Of a stretch of DNA of 21,496 nt, positions 1 to 7,157 are shown one piece after another. The stretch covers positions 22,667 through 44,162 of the forward strand of contig DLPV01000036.1 of assembly GCA_002477465.1 (NCBI GenBank). The letters are read 5' to 3'. Origin of the DNA: Gammaproteobacteria bacterium UBA7449. Its GTDB lineage: Bacteria > Pseudomonadota > Gammaproteobacteria > Pseudomonadales > Pseudohongiellaceae. Below the pieces are notes generated by a model. The model was not told where the DNA came from and ran no database searches. It saw only the letters and a list, made by a program, of their open reading frames with translations. Position 1 is the first letter of the stretch, and each line of letters begins with the position of its first letter. A program made the translations under genes and the position numbers.

Positions 1-146
1 GCTTGCAGAGTGGAGCTGCCGTCAAATGACCACATCGGGCACTCTTCCAGGGTACCGCCGAAGTCGGATTCGACACGGGTCTTGCTGCGCAGACTCTGGC
101 TTGGCTGATAGCCATCCAGCCAAATATATTCCAATTTTGATTTCAT
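1..146 (-). CDS. glnII: Glutamine synthetase, GSII (eukaryote-like) type, N-terminal fragment
   Basis: Only the first 48 codons are inside the window; the gene runs off the left edge. The enzyme makes glutamine from glutamate, ammonia and ATP. The translation begins MKSKLEYIWLDGY and contains LRSKTR and MWSFDGSST. These match the beta-grasp N-terminus of GSII enzymes (Rhizobium GlnII has KLEYIWLDGY; animal enzymes have YIWIDG, LRCKTR and WNFDGSSTLQ) rather than the usual bacterial GSI (GlnA). The ATG at 146-144 is preceded by an AGGAGA ribosome-binding site at 162-157. The gene is divergent from thiI and sits where Pseudomonas-type genomes carry glnA next to thiI-typA. It has NtrC/sigma-54 control elements upstream. 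The type assignment is firm for this N-terminus; the rest of the protein is not visible. Confidence 0.88.
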   Translation of the reverse strand, partial: MKSKLEYIWLDGYQPSQSLRSKTRVESDFGGTLEECPMWSFDGSSTLQ

Positions 147-384
147 ATTCTATTGTTCTCCTAATCGATTTCGACTATGCAATTATTGGCAGTTGTGTGT
201 TGTAGGGCGCGGACTGCCTCGGTCTAGAGTCTTCATTACCGGGGGTGCCATTGCCGCAGTGTGGTGGTCTAAGCCACCGAACTTTTGGTCCCAAACCAGT
301 CCTAAGACATTCGAGTTCCAGACAAGAGAGCAAGCATACGCTATTAATGCCTGTTTGTGGGAATCGACAGACTTGCCTTATCAG
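147..384 (-). other. Long 5' leader of the glutamine synthetase mRNA (inferred)
   Basis: If transcription starts about 12 nt after the -12 element of the sigma-54 promoter (near 384), the mRNA has a leader of roughly 238 nt before the ATG at 146. It contains a small hairpin at 263-278 (GGTGG, six-base loop, CCACC). Short open frames on both strands here do not resemble known proteins. I recognise no riboswitch. The leader length is an inference from promoter position. Confidence 0.4.
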
Positions 385-394
385 CATCTGAGGG

Positions 395-410
395 AGCAAA
401 ATGTATGCCA
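395..410 (-). promoter_or_regulatory. Sigma-54 (RpoN) promoter for the glutamine synthetase gene
   Basis: Read on the minus strand the site is TGGCATACATTTTGCT. It fits the -24/-12 consensus TGGCAY-N5-TTGCW. The invariant GG lies at 409-408 and the GC at 397-396, with exactly the required 10 bp between them. It points toward the glutamine synthetase start and lies downstream of two NtrC-like sites, as expected for an enhancer-activated promoter. Confidence 0.82.
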
Positions 411-470
411 CCAAGTAATCGGATGAAGCCCACGTGCTGTGGGGCTTGCGCTACCAATTAAAAATCAAAA

Positions 471-487
471 TGCACTAATATAGTGCA
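471..487. promoter_or_regulatory. NtrC-type enhancer site, promoter-proximal
   Basis: TGCACTAATATAGTGCA is a perfect palindrome with 7-bp arms and a 3-bp centre. The E. coli glnA NtrC sites have the same layout (TGCACCA-N3-TGGTGCA). Its centre at 479 is about 95 bp upstream of the inferred sigma-54 start site. Confidence 0.8.
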
Positions 488-501
488 TTATTGCTTATAA
501 A

Positions 502-518
502 CGCACACAGTTAGTGCA
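502..518. promoter_or_regulatory. NtrC-type enhancer site, promoter-distal (weaker)
   Basis: CGCACACAGTTAGTGCA has the same 17-bp frame. One arm is perfect (TAGTGCA); the other matches at most positions. Its centre at 510 is 31 bp from that of the stronger site, close to three helical turns. The paired E. coli glnA enhancer sites are about 32 bp apart. The site also lies about 90 bp upstream of thiI, so NtrC might affect both genes. Confidence 0.65.
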
Positions 519-608
519 TTTTTAGGGGTAATCTGGCAGGACTGCACCATTCGCTCTGAGGCGCTCATTTGAGCAGGCAGGAGCGGTCGCGCCAGTTGTT
601 TTCTCAGC

Positions 609-2105
609 ATGCTGTTTCTCGTCAAACTCTTTCCCGAAATAACCATCAAGAGCCGTCCGGTTCGCAAACGGCTAGTGCGTCTGCTGCGCAAGAATCTCAA
701 GATGGTGCTAAAGCAGATTGACGCAGGGGTAGTGGTAACCGGTGAATGGGATTGCCTGGAAATAGAAACATCATCTCTGGACGAAGCTCAGCAGCGCAGG
801 CTGGTTGAAAGCATCGCAAATACCCCTGGGATTAGCCTGTTCCTGGAGGTCGATCGATATGAGCTGCCCTACATGGAAGGCATTCTTGCGCTCGCGGATC
901 GCTACTACGGTGCCAGGTTGCCCGGCCATTCTTTCGCTGTGCGCTGCAAGCGAATGGGTAAGCAGGAACTCAAGTCGGTGGACGTTGAACGAGTTATTGG
1001 TTCTGGCCTAAACCTCAAATACGAATCCGCCTTTGTGAAATTGAAAAACCCTGATGTCACGGTGGCCATGGAGATAAGGGAGGACCAGCTATACATGGTG
1101 AAGCAACACCATGCCGGCCTTGGGGGCTATCCTCTCGGCGGTCAGGAAGCCGTGCTCTCTCTAATCTCGGGCGGCTTCGATTCGGCGGTGTCTAGTTTTC
1201 ATGCCATTAAGAGAGGGCTGTTAACCCATTACTGTTTCTTTAACCTGGGGGGTAAAGCCCATGAATTGGCGGTTAAAGAGGTCGCCCTCTATCTGTGGAT
1301 GAAATACCACGCATCCCATCGCGTCAAATTTGTGAGTGTTCCCTTTGAAGGTGTGGTGGAGGAGATCTTGAGTCAGGTCGATGATTCCCAGATGGGGGTT
1401 GTGCTCAAGCGCATGATGCTGCGGGCAGCGAATGGGGTGGCTGAGCGCCTTAACGTAAAGGCACTGGTTACCGGAGAAAGCGTATCACAGGTATCGAGTC
1501 AGACTCTTGCTAACCTCAATATTATTGACGATGTATCCGAGCTGTTGGTGCTAAGGCCACTTTGCACTGCCGATAAGCAAACCATCATCGATACTGCCAG
1601 ATCCATTGGTACTGAAGAATTCTCGAAACATATTCCCGAGTACTGTGCGGTGATCTCCAAGAATCCCACCACCAAGGCCAAGCCCCAGCGAATAGCCGAA
1701 GAGGAGTCCCGGTTCGATTTCAGTAAGCTTGATGCCGCTATCGCAACCGCCGGGTTCCAGCTCATTACCGAAGTTGTCGATGATCTGGGTAGTGGTCTGG
1801 CTGAAGTTAAAGTCGTGGGAGCGCCGGATGACGGTCAAGTCGTCATCGATATTCGACACCCCAGCGAAATCGAGCTGAGTCCCATGCCCGATCTGGCAGA
1901 CGCGCCAGAAGTGCTTGAAATTCCGTTTTACCAGCTTCGCGCACGTTTCGAACATCTCAATCCTGACACGCAATACCTGCTTTACTGTGATCAGGGCATG
2001 ATGAGCCGCCTGCATTCAGCTCACCTTGATGACGAGGGTTTTGCAAACGTTGCAGTGCTGGATCTTCGTGTTAAGCCCGAGGCGTCGGTATCAGCTGCGC
2101 GCTGA
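609..2105 (+). CDS. thiI: tRNA uridine 4-sulfurtransferase ThiI
   Basis: The 498-residue protein adenylates U8 of tRNA and transfers persulfide sulfur from IscS to make 4-thiouridine; the same sulfur carrier feeds thiazole synthesis for thiamine. It has an N-terminal ferredoxin-like/THUMP region (about 1-165), the PP-loop motif SGGFDS at 187-192, and a C-terminal rhodanese domain with the catalytic Cys in YLLYCDQGMMSR (Cys460; E. coli Cys456). Cys346 in PEYCAVISKNPT corresponds to the E. coli disulfide partner Cys344. E. coli ThiI has 482 residues, so the length is normal. The start MLFLVKLFPEITIKS aligns with the E. coli N-terminus (MKFIIKLFPEITIKS), although no good ribosome-binding site is visible. 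The gene is divergent from the glutamine synthetase gene and followed by typA. Confidence 0.95.
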   Translation: MLFLVKLFPEITIKSRPVRKRLVRLLRKNLKMVLKQIDAGVVVTGEWDCLEIETSSLDEAQQRRLVESIANTPGISLFLEVDRYELPYMEGILALADRYYGARLPGHSFAVRCKRMGKQELKSVDVERVIGSGLNLKYESAFVKLKNPDVTVAMEIREDQLYMVKQHHAGLGGYPLGGQEAVLSLISGGFDSAVSSFHAIKRGLLTHYCFFNLGGKAHELAVKEVALYLWMKYHASHRVKFVSVPFEGVVEEILSQVDDSQMGVVLKRMMLRAANGVAERLNVKALVTGESVSQVSSQTLANLNIIDDVSELLVLRPLCTADKQTIIDTARSIGTEEFSKHIPEYCAVISKNPTTKAKPQRIAEEESRFDFSKLDAAIATAGFQLITEVVDDLGSGLAEVKVVGAPDDGQVVIDIRHPSEIELSPMPDLADAPEVLEIPFYQLRARFEHLNPDTQYLLYCDQGMMSRLHSAHLDDEGFANVAVLDLRVKPEASVSAAR

Positions 2106-2110
2106 TTTTT
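2090..2110 (+). terminator. Probable intrinsic terminator at the 3' end of thiI
   Basis: ATCAGC, a five-base loop and GCTGAT form a 6-bp stem followed directly by TTTT. The stem overlaps the last thiI codons and the TGA stop at 2103-2105. The stem is short, so efficiency may be modest. Confidence 0.5.
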
Positions 2111-2131
2111 GACGGCAGCCCTTAATCAGGA

Positions 2132-2162
2132 TTGGCGGAATCCGGGCCCACTCGTGTATACT
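2132..2162 (+). promoter_or_regulatory. Possible sigma-70 promoter for typA
   Basis: TTGGCG at 2132-2137 and TATACT at 2157-2162 could be the -35 and -10 boxes, but the 19-bp spacer is longer than ideal. The position just after the thiI terminator and about 90 bp before typA is suitable. Confidence 0.35.
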
Positions 2163-2220
2163 CGCCGCGCTTCCGCGTGAGCAGGCTCAATTAAATTCAC
2201 TTTCCAGTAAAGGCTTAGTC

Positions 2221-2239
2221 TCACCCCAGCCCGGGGTGA
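2221..2239 (+). promoter_or_regulatory. Hairpin covering the typA ribosome-binding site
   Basis: TCACCCC, a five-base loop AGCCC and GGGGTGA form a perfect 7-bp stem. The 3' arm holds GGGGTGA, the only Shine-Dalgarno-like sequence at a suitable distance (10 nt) from the typA ATG. A folded leader would therefore hide the ribosome-binding site. The structure is seen in the sequence; a role in translational or thermal control is inference. Confidence 0.6.
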
Positions 2240-2249
2240 AACCCTTCTT

Positions 2250-4076
2250 ATGTCTGAATTACTTCGTAACATCGCAATTATTGCCCACGTTGACCATGGT
2301 AAAACCACGCTGGTGGACAAGCTGTTGCAGCAGTCTGGGACCCTAGAATCTCGCGGCGAAAAAATCGAGCGCGTGATGGACTCAAATGACCAGGAAAAAG
2401 AGCGCGGCATTACCATCCTTGCTAAAAATACTGCGATTAACTGGGAAGGATACCGTATCAATATTGTGGATACGCCTGGGCACGCTGACTTTGGTGGCGA
2501 AGTCGAGCGAGTGCTTTCCATGGTGGACTCGGTGCTGTTGCTAGTGGATGCCGTTGAGGGCCCAATGCCGCAAACTCGCTTCGTCACTCAGAAGGCTTTT
2601 GCCCAGGGTCTAAACCCTATCGTCGTGGTCAACAAGATTGACCGTGAAGGTGCAAGGCCCGATTGGGTAATCAACGAGGTGTTTGATTTGTTCGATAAAC
2701 TTGGTGCCAGTGACGAGCAATTGGATTTCCCAATTCTCTACTGTTCTGCGCTGCAGGGCACCGTGGGTTGGGAAGCAGATGAGCTAAGTGAAGACATGCG
2801 GCCCCTGTTTCAGGCGATTGTAGACAAGGTGCCGCCTCCCTCTGTAGAAGTGGATGCGCCATTCCAGATGCAAATCAGTGCCCTCGATTACAGCAGTTAC
2901 GTGGGTGTGATTGGGGTTGGACGAGTTTCCCGTGGCAAAGCTGCTACCAATCAGAATGTGGTTATAGTCGATCGCGACGGGGAAGTTCGCAAAGGTCGCA
3001 TCCTGCAGGTGAAGAGCCACCTGGGCCTGGAGCGTGTAGATGTTGATGAAGCCCAGGCTGGCGAAATTATTTGTATTACCGGCATCGATAAACTGCAGAT
3101 ATCCGATACCCTCTGCGACCCGGAACACCCGGATCCCTTGCCGCCGCTGAGTGTGGATGAGCCAACCATCAGCATGACATTCCAGGTAAACGATTCACCG
3201 TTCGCCGGCCTGGAAGGCAAGTTCCTTACCACCAGACACATCAAGGAGAGGCTGGAGCGTGAACTTCTCTATAACGTAGCGCTGCGGGTTGAACAAGGCG
3301 ATTCACCGGATAAATACACAGTGTCTGGCCGCGGCGAACTACATCTGTCTGTACTTATCGAAACCATGCGCCGGGAAGGCTATGAGCTGGCGGTTTCTCG
3401 CCCGGAAGTCATTCTTCAAGAAGAAGGTGGCGTCACCCAGGAGCCCTACGAAATGCTGGTGGTCGATTGTGACGAACAGCACCAGGGCTCGGTGATCGAA
3501 GAACTGGGCAATCGTCGGGCCGAGATGCGTGACCTGTTACCCGACGGAAAGGGACGAGCCCGTATGGAATTTATTGTGCCGACCCGTGGTCTTATTGGCT
3601 TCCGTTCGCTGTTCCTGAGTTTGACCTCTGGCTCTGGTCTGATGACCCACGTCTTCGACCATTATGGTGACTATAAGGAAATTGAGCTGGCGAAGCGGAA
3701 TAACGGCGTGCTGGTGTCCATGGTGAAAGGCAAGGCTCTGGCCTTCGCGCTATTTAATCTGCAGGATCGCGGGCGCCTGTTTATTCAACCCAATACTGAA
3801 GTCTATGAGGGCATGGTAGTGGGTTTGCACAGCAGAGATAATGATTTGGTGGTCAATCCGACCAAGGCAAAGCAGCTTACGAATATCCGGGCAGCCGGCA
3901 GTGATGAAAATATTCTTTTAACCCCGCCCGTACTCCATAGCCTGGAGCAGGCAATGGACTTTATCGATAGCGATGAATTGATAGAAATCACGCCCAAGAA
4001 TATTCGTTTGCGCAAACGCTATTTGACAGAGAACGAACGCAAGCGCATGAGCCGTGGCAGCGCTGCGCGAGGCTGA
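2250..4076 (+). CDS. typA: Ribosome-associated GTPase TypA/BipA
   Basis: TypA/BipA is a translational GTPase of the EF-G family. It binds the 70S ribosome and helps 50S subunit assembly and growth under cold or stress. At 608 residues it matches E. coli BipA (607). The G-domain motifs are all present: G1 AHVDHGKTT (12-20), RGITI in switch I, DTPGH, NKID and SAL. Domains II and III, the EF-G-like domain V and the BipA-specific C-terminal domain follow, and the protein ends in a basic tail. The ATG fits the family start MSELLRNIAIIAHVDHGKT. It lies between thiI and a peptidase gene; no clear terminator follows. The leader hairpin over the ribosome-binding site is unusual. Confidence 0.97.
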   Translation: MSELLRNIAIIAHVDHGKTTLVDKLLQQSGTLESRGEKIERVMDSNDQEKERGITILAKNTAINWEGYRINIVDTPGHADFGGEVERVLSMVDSVLLLVDAVEGPMPQTRFVTQKAFAQGLNPIVVVNKIDREGARPDWVINEVFDLFDKLGASDEQLDFPILYCSALQGTVGWEADELSEDMRPLFQAIVDKVPPPSVEVDAPFQMQISALDYSSYVGVIGVGRVSRGKAATNQNVVIVDRDGEVRKGRILQVKSHLGLERVDVDEAQAGEIICITGIDKLQISDTLCDPEHPDPLPPLSVDEPTISMTFQVNDSPFAGLEGKFLTTRHIKERLERELLYNVALRVEQGDSPDKYTVSGRGELHLSVLIETMRREGYELAVSRPEVILQEEGGVTQEPYEMLVVDCDEQHQGSVIEELGNRRAEMRDLLPDGKGRARMEFIVPTRGLIGFRSLFLSLTSGSGLMTHVFDHYGDYKEIELAKRNNGVLVSMVKGKALAFALFNLQDRGRLFIQPNTEVYEGMVVGLHSRDNDLVVNPTKAKQLTNIRAAGSDENILLTPPVLHSLEQAMDFIDSDELIEITPKNIRLRKRYLTENERKRMSRGSAARG

Positions 4077-4174
4077 GTCCTGACGCCCGAAAAATTAATC
4101 CCTGAAATCCAGCTACTAATCGATCCATGTCTGTCCTAACATAGTGGCAAGCGAAGATTTGGATCCATGCAGCG

Positions 4175-5134
4175 ATGTACGTGCTCTATCCTGAAATAAA
4201 ACCTTACAAGCGCCACCAGCTTAAGGTTTCCGACCTTCATGAAATCTATGTGGACGAGGCCGGGAATCCGGAAGGCGTGCCTATCTTGTTTGTGCACGGT
4301 GGTCCCGGCGCGGGCTGCGACGCCAGCTCCCGACGTTTTTATGATCCAGCCATATACAGGATCATCACATTCGACCAGCGCGGCTGTGGACGTTCGACGC
4401 CCCACGGCAGTCTGGAGGAAAATACCACCAAAGATCTGGTCGAAGATATTGAGGTTATCAGGAAATATCTCGATGTCGATAAGTTCGTGCTATTCGGCGG
4501 TTCCTGGGGCTCAACACTCTCGCTACTTTATGCCCAGGCCTACCCCGATCACGTTTCAGCGTTAATATTGCGCGGCATTTTTCTGTGCCGCCAAAGTGAC
4601 ATGAACTGGCTCTATGTCTCGGGTGCAAATCAAATATTCCCCGATTACTGGGAGGAGTTTATTAAGGCTATCCCTGACTCCGAACGGGATAATGTGCTGT
4701 CCGCCTATTATCAGCGTCTCATTGGTGATGATGAGTTGGCGCGCATGGCGGCGGCGAAAGCCTGGGCTGCCTGGGAGGGTAATTGCTCAAAATTGAGACC
4801 CAGTGCCGAGGCGCTGGCAAAATTCACCAAGCCGCATAATGCCCTGGCGCTTTCCCGCATTGAGACCCATTACTTTGTCAACGCAGGATTTATCGAAGAG
4901 AAGCAAATTCTCAAGAACATGGACAAAATTGCGCAGATTCCCGGCCGCATTATTCATGGTCGCTACGACATGGTTTGTCCGCTCAGTAACGCACTGTCTC
5001 TGCATCACCAGTGGCCTGAGTCGGAGTTGCAGATTGTGAGAGATGCCGGTCATTCTGCCTCAGAACCCGGTACCGTCGATGCTTTAGTCAGGGCAACTCA
5101 CGACATCGCCAAGATGCTCGCCGCAGCCGAATAA
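4175..5134 (+). CDS. pip: Proline iminopeptidase (alpha/beta hydrolase, family S33)
   Basis: The enzyme releases N-terminal proline from peptides in the cytoplasm. The 319-residue alpha/beta hydrolase has the oxyanion motif HGGPGAG (41-47), the nucleophile elbow GGSWGS with Ser110, and likely Asp265 (HGRYDMVCP) and His293 (AGHSASEPG) to complete the triad. Glu204 in AWEGNC is the conserved acid that binds the substrate amino terminus in this family. The start MYVLYPEIKPY matches the family N-terminus; an ATG nine bases upstream is out of frame. dtd follows 48 bp downstream on the same strand, and the pair is probably co-transcribed. There is no signal peptide. Confidence 0.93.
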   Translation: MYVLYPEIKPYKRHQLKVSDLHEIYVDEAGNPEGVPILFVHGGPGAGCDASSRRFYDPAIYRIITFDQRGCGRSTPHGSLEENTTKDLVEDIEVIRKYLDVDKFVLFGGSWGSTLSLLYAQAYPDHVSALILRGIFLCRQSDMNWLYVSGANQIFPDYWEEFIKAIPDSERDNVLSAYYQRLIGDDELARMAAAKAWAAWEGNCSKLRPSAEALAKFTKPHNALALSRIETHYFVNAGFIEEKQILKNMDKIAQIPGRIIHGRYDMVCPLSNALSLHHQWPESELQIVRDAGHSASEPGTVDALVRATHDIAKMLAAAE

Positions 5135-5182
5135 AGCTTGGGCCGGCAACAATGTTCCATAAATCCATTCAAGAAATTCACT

Positions 5183-5620
5183 ATGCGCGCACTGATTCAA
5201 AGAGTTAACTGGTCGCGGTTGCTCATTGCAGGTGAAGTCCACGCGGAAATCGGCCCAGGCCTACTGGCGTTTATCGGTATGGAAAAGGACGATGACAGCG
5301 CGGCAGCAGACAAACTCTTGCACAAGGTGTTGTCCTATCGTGTGTTCGCCGATGCGGAAGGCAAGATGAATCTGGGTTTGAAGGATGTTGGCGGCGAGCT
5401 GTTGCTGGTTTCCCAGTTCACTCTGGCAGCATCGACCAGCAAGGGCTTGCGCCCCAGCTTTTCTTCGGCGATGCCGCCTTCCCAGGCCGAGATTTTATAT
5501 GGTGAACTGCTTGCAAAGGCCAGGGTCGGCTATGACAAGGTGCAGAGCGGCGTATTCGCGGCAGACATGCAGATTGCGCTTGAGAATAACGGACCGGTAA
5601 CCTTTATGCTTCAAAGCTAA
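5183..5620 (+). CDS. dtd: D-aminoacyl-tRNA deacylase
   Basis: Dtd hydrolyses D-amino acids (and mischarged glycine) from tRNA and so protects translation. The two signature motifs are present: SQFT at 77-80 and NNGPVT at 135-140, which contains the Gly-cisPro pair (137-138) that enforces chirality. From the ATG at 5183 the protein has 145 residues, exactly the E. coli length, and starts MRALIQRV like its homologues. An in-frame start at 5138 would add 15 unconserved residues, so I rejected it. It follows the peptidase gene and is convergent with tatC. No terminator is apparent in the 117-bp gap after it. Confidence 0.95.
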   Translation: MRALIQRVNWSRLLIAGEVHAEIGPGLLAFIGMEKDDDSAAADKLLHKVLSYRVFADAEGKMNLGLKDVGGELLLVSQFTLAASTSKGLRPSFSSAMPPSQAEILYGELLAKARVGYDKVQSGVFAADMQIALENNGPVTFMLQS

Positions 5621-5737
5621 GTGGCTGCTAAACAAGGAAGATTAAAACCGGCCTTCAGGAAACAATAGTGACGAGAACAGAAGTTTTGAAAAAAGAAATC
5701 ATGAAAGCGTAATGCAGGAAATACGAACCCGGTAATC

Positions 5738-6508
5738 CTAATCCGCCTGCTGATTTTGTTCTTCCATTTCTTCCTCTAGCTGCTTCTTACGAATCATTCT
5801 GCCAGCTACGATCCCAAGCTCAAACAGCATCCACATGGGGACAGCCAGCATGGATTGGGTGAAAGGATCTGCTGGTGTGAGCAGCATGCCGACAATGAAA
5901 CAACCGACGATCACATAAGGGCGCTTTTCCGCAAGGGAAGCAGGCTCTGCGATACCTGACCAGATGAAGATAAACACCGCTATCGGCACTTCGAAAGCGA
6001 AGCCGAAGGCCAGGAAAATAGTTAGTACAAAGCTGAGGAAGCTATTGATGTCTGGTGCAACCGTGATGCCCTCCGGTGCTACCGAGACAAAGAATGCAAA
6101 CACGAATCCAAACAGCACATAGCGTGCAAATGCGACGCCGCCATAAAACAACAGGACTGACGAAATAAACAGCGGGATCGCAATCGCTTTTTCTTTTTGA
6201 TAGAGCCCAGGCGCGATGAAGGACCAAAGCTGGTACAGAATATAAGGCGCTGCAATTAAAAACGCGACATAGAAAGTCAGTTTGAAAGGAGCAAAGAATG
6301 GCGACGTTGGATCGATCGCAATCATGCTCGTCCCTTCCGGCAGTGCATCCAGTAAAGGGGTGGCGACATAGGTGTAAATGTCATTGGAAAACGCAAACAG
6401 CGCAAGGAATAACAGAACGACAGCGACGACTGATTTAAGGATGCGATCCCTGAGTTCGATCAGGTGATCAATAAGGGTAAGTTCTTGTTCTTCTTCGGCT
6501 GAATTCAT
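5738..6508 (-). CDS. tatC: Sec-independent protein translocase subunit TatC
   Basis: TatC is the six-helix inner-membrane receptor for twin-arginine signal peptides and works with TatA and TatB. The 256-residue protein has the N-terminal cytoplasmic motif HLIELRDRI (Glu18), the conserved YQLWSFIAPGLYQKEK loop, and LTPADPFTQ in the last periplasmic part; six hydrophobic segments are visible. The C-terminus is a charged tail rich in Glu and Gln. The ATG at 6508-6506 overlaps the tatB stop in ATGA, indicating translational coupling. It is the last gene of the long minus-strand run. I see no intrinsic terminator after it. Confidence 0.96.
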   Translation of the reverse strand: MNSAEEEQELTLIDHLIELRDRILKSVVAVVLLFLALFAFSNDIYTYVATPLLDALPEGTSMIAIDPTSPFFAPFKLTFYVAFLIAAPYILYQLWSFIAPGLYQKEKAIAIPLFISSVLLFYGGVAFARYVLFGFVFAFFVSVAPEGITVAPDINSFLSFVLTIFLAFGFAFEVPIAVFIFIWSGIAEPASLAEKRPYVIVGCFIVGMLLTPADPFTQSMLAVPMWMLFELGIVAGRMIRKKQLEEEMEEQNQQAD

Positions 6509-7080
6509 GTTGCCGCTTCGTCTGAATCCTTCATGTGAGCATTGGTCTGCTGGTCCGAGGGAGTGGAATCAGCCTCTATATTGTCAGCCAGCTTTGGGTT
6601 CTTGCCCAAACCATAGAGCTCCTTCTTGATGTCCTGGCTAACCTGCTCTATTTCTTCGCTAACCGCCCCGATCTCTTCGCTTACAGTCCCTATTTCTTCC
6701 GTGATGCTCTTGGGCTGCACGGCTTCGCTTTCAGCAGCCGAGGCAGCGACTTGATCATCGGTAAACTTGGAAGCGCCGGGGTCGAAGTTAGCGCTGTTGA
6801 CGATATTGTTAACTGAGGCCTGGGTGTCTTTGGCTACAGTCTCCACGCTTTCCTTCGCTGACTCTAATTCTGCCAGCACGCTCTCATTGTGCAACTGCCT
6901 GCGAATTTCATCAGCATTAAGCTCGCGCTCAATTTCAGACTTTACCTTGTAGAAGCTGCGACGAAATCGCCCAATCCAGAGTCCTGCAGTTCTCACGGCA
7001 GAAGGCAGCCGCTCCGGCCCCAGCACCAGCAGCGCAATCACGCAGATAAGTAAAACTTCAAATGAGCCAATGTTAAACAT
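6505..7080 (-). CDS. tatB: Sec-independent protein translocase subunit TatB
   Basis: TatB forms the twin-arginine receptor complex with TatC. The 191-residue protein starts MFNIGSFEVLLICVIALLVLGPERLP, the usual single membrane helix and LGPERLP hinge, followed by an amphipathic helix. The rest is a long polar tail, somewhat longer than in E. coli (171 residues in all). Residues 128-148 are three nearly identical heptads (EEIGTVS, EEIGAVS, EEIEQVS), suggesting a coiled coil grown by 21-bp duplication. There is no convincing ribosome-binding site before its ATG; a small hairpin (CCGAC/GTCGG, 7089-7105) lies there instead. It overlaps tatC by 4 bp. Confidence 0.94.
   Translation of the reverse strand: MFNIGSFEVLLICVIALLVLGPERLPSAVRTAGLWIGRFRRSFYKVKSEIERELNADEIRRQLHNESVLAELESAKESVETVAKDTQASVNNIVNSANFDPGASKFTDDQVAASAAESEAVQPKSITEEIGTVSEEIGAVSEEIEQVSQDIKKELYGLGKNPKLADNIEADSTPSDQQTNAHMKDSDEAAT
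6637..6699 (-). repeat. Three 21-bp repeats encoding TatB heptads
   Basis: Residues 128-148 of TatB repeat the pattern EEIxxVS three times. The repeats have diverged at the DNA level, so the duplication is not very recent or protein selection keeps the pattern. Confidence 0.65.
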
Positions 7081-7117
7081 GGTTTAGGCCGACGCTCGAA
7101 GTCGGTACACGAATTGC

Positions 7118-7143
7118 GCCAGCCCAGGCATACCTGAGCTGGC
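7118..7143 (-). promoter_or_regulatory. RNA hairpin between tatA and tatB
   Basis: On the minus strand two 11-base arms pair around the loop TATG, beginning about 14 nt after the tatA stop codon. All 11 positions pair in the minus-strand RNA, one as U-G; the plus-strand RNA would have an A-C mismatch there. No T-run follows, so it is not a standard terminator. It may stabilise tatA mRNA or lower tatBC expression, since TatA is needed in excess; that role is inference. Confidence 0.55.
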
Positions 7144-7157
7144 TTAATGGCAGGATA

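Noticed and set aside
250..275. A second TGGCAC element as an alternative sigma-54 promoter
   Set aside because: The -12 GC element is missing at the required spacing, and the site at 395-410 is far better.
175..426. Two overlapping open frames of 77-79 codons on opposite strands between the glutamine synthetase gene and thiI
   Set aside because: The minus-strand frame starts upstream of the sigma-54 start site and covers the promoter; neither frame has a ribosome-binding site or recognisable motif.
427..446. Hairpin AGCCCAC/GTGGGGCT between the NtrC sites and the sigma-54 promoter
   Set aside because: It has a bulge, no T-run in either direction and no upstream gene to terminate; it may matter for DNA bending, but nothing supports that.
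1551..2015. 154-codon open frame antisense to thiI
   Set aside because: It lies wholly inside the secure thiI coding region and shows no protein-like motifs; it is a shadow frame.
5138..5182. Upstream in-frame start for dtd
   Set aside because: The added 15 residues are not conserved, and the ATG at 5183 gives the exact family length and N-terminus.
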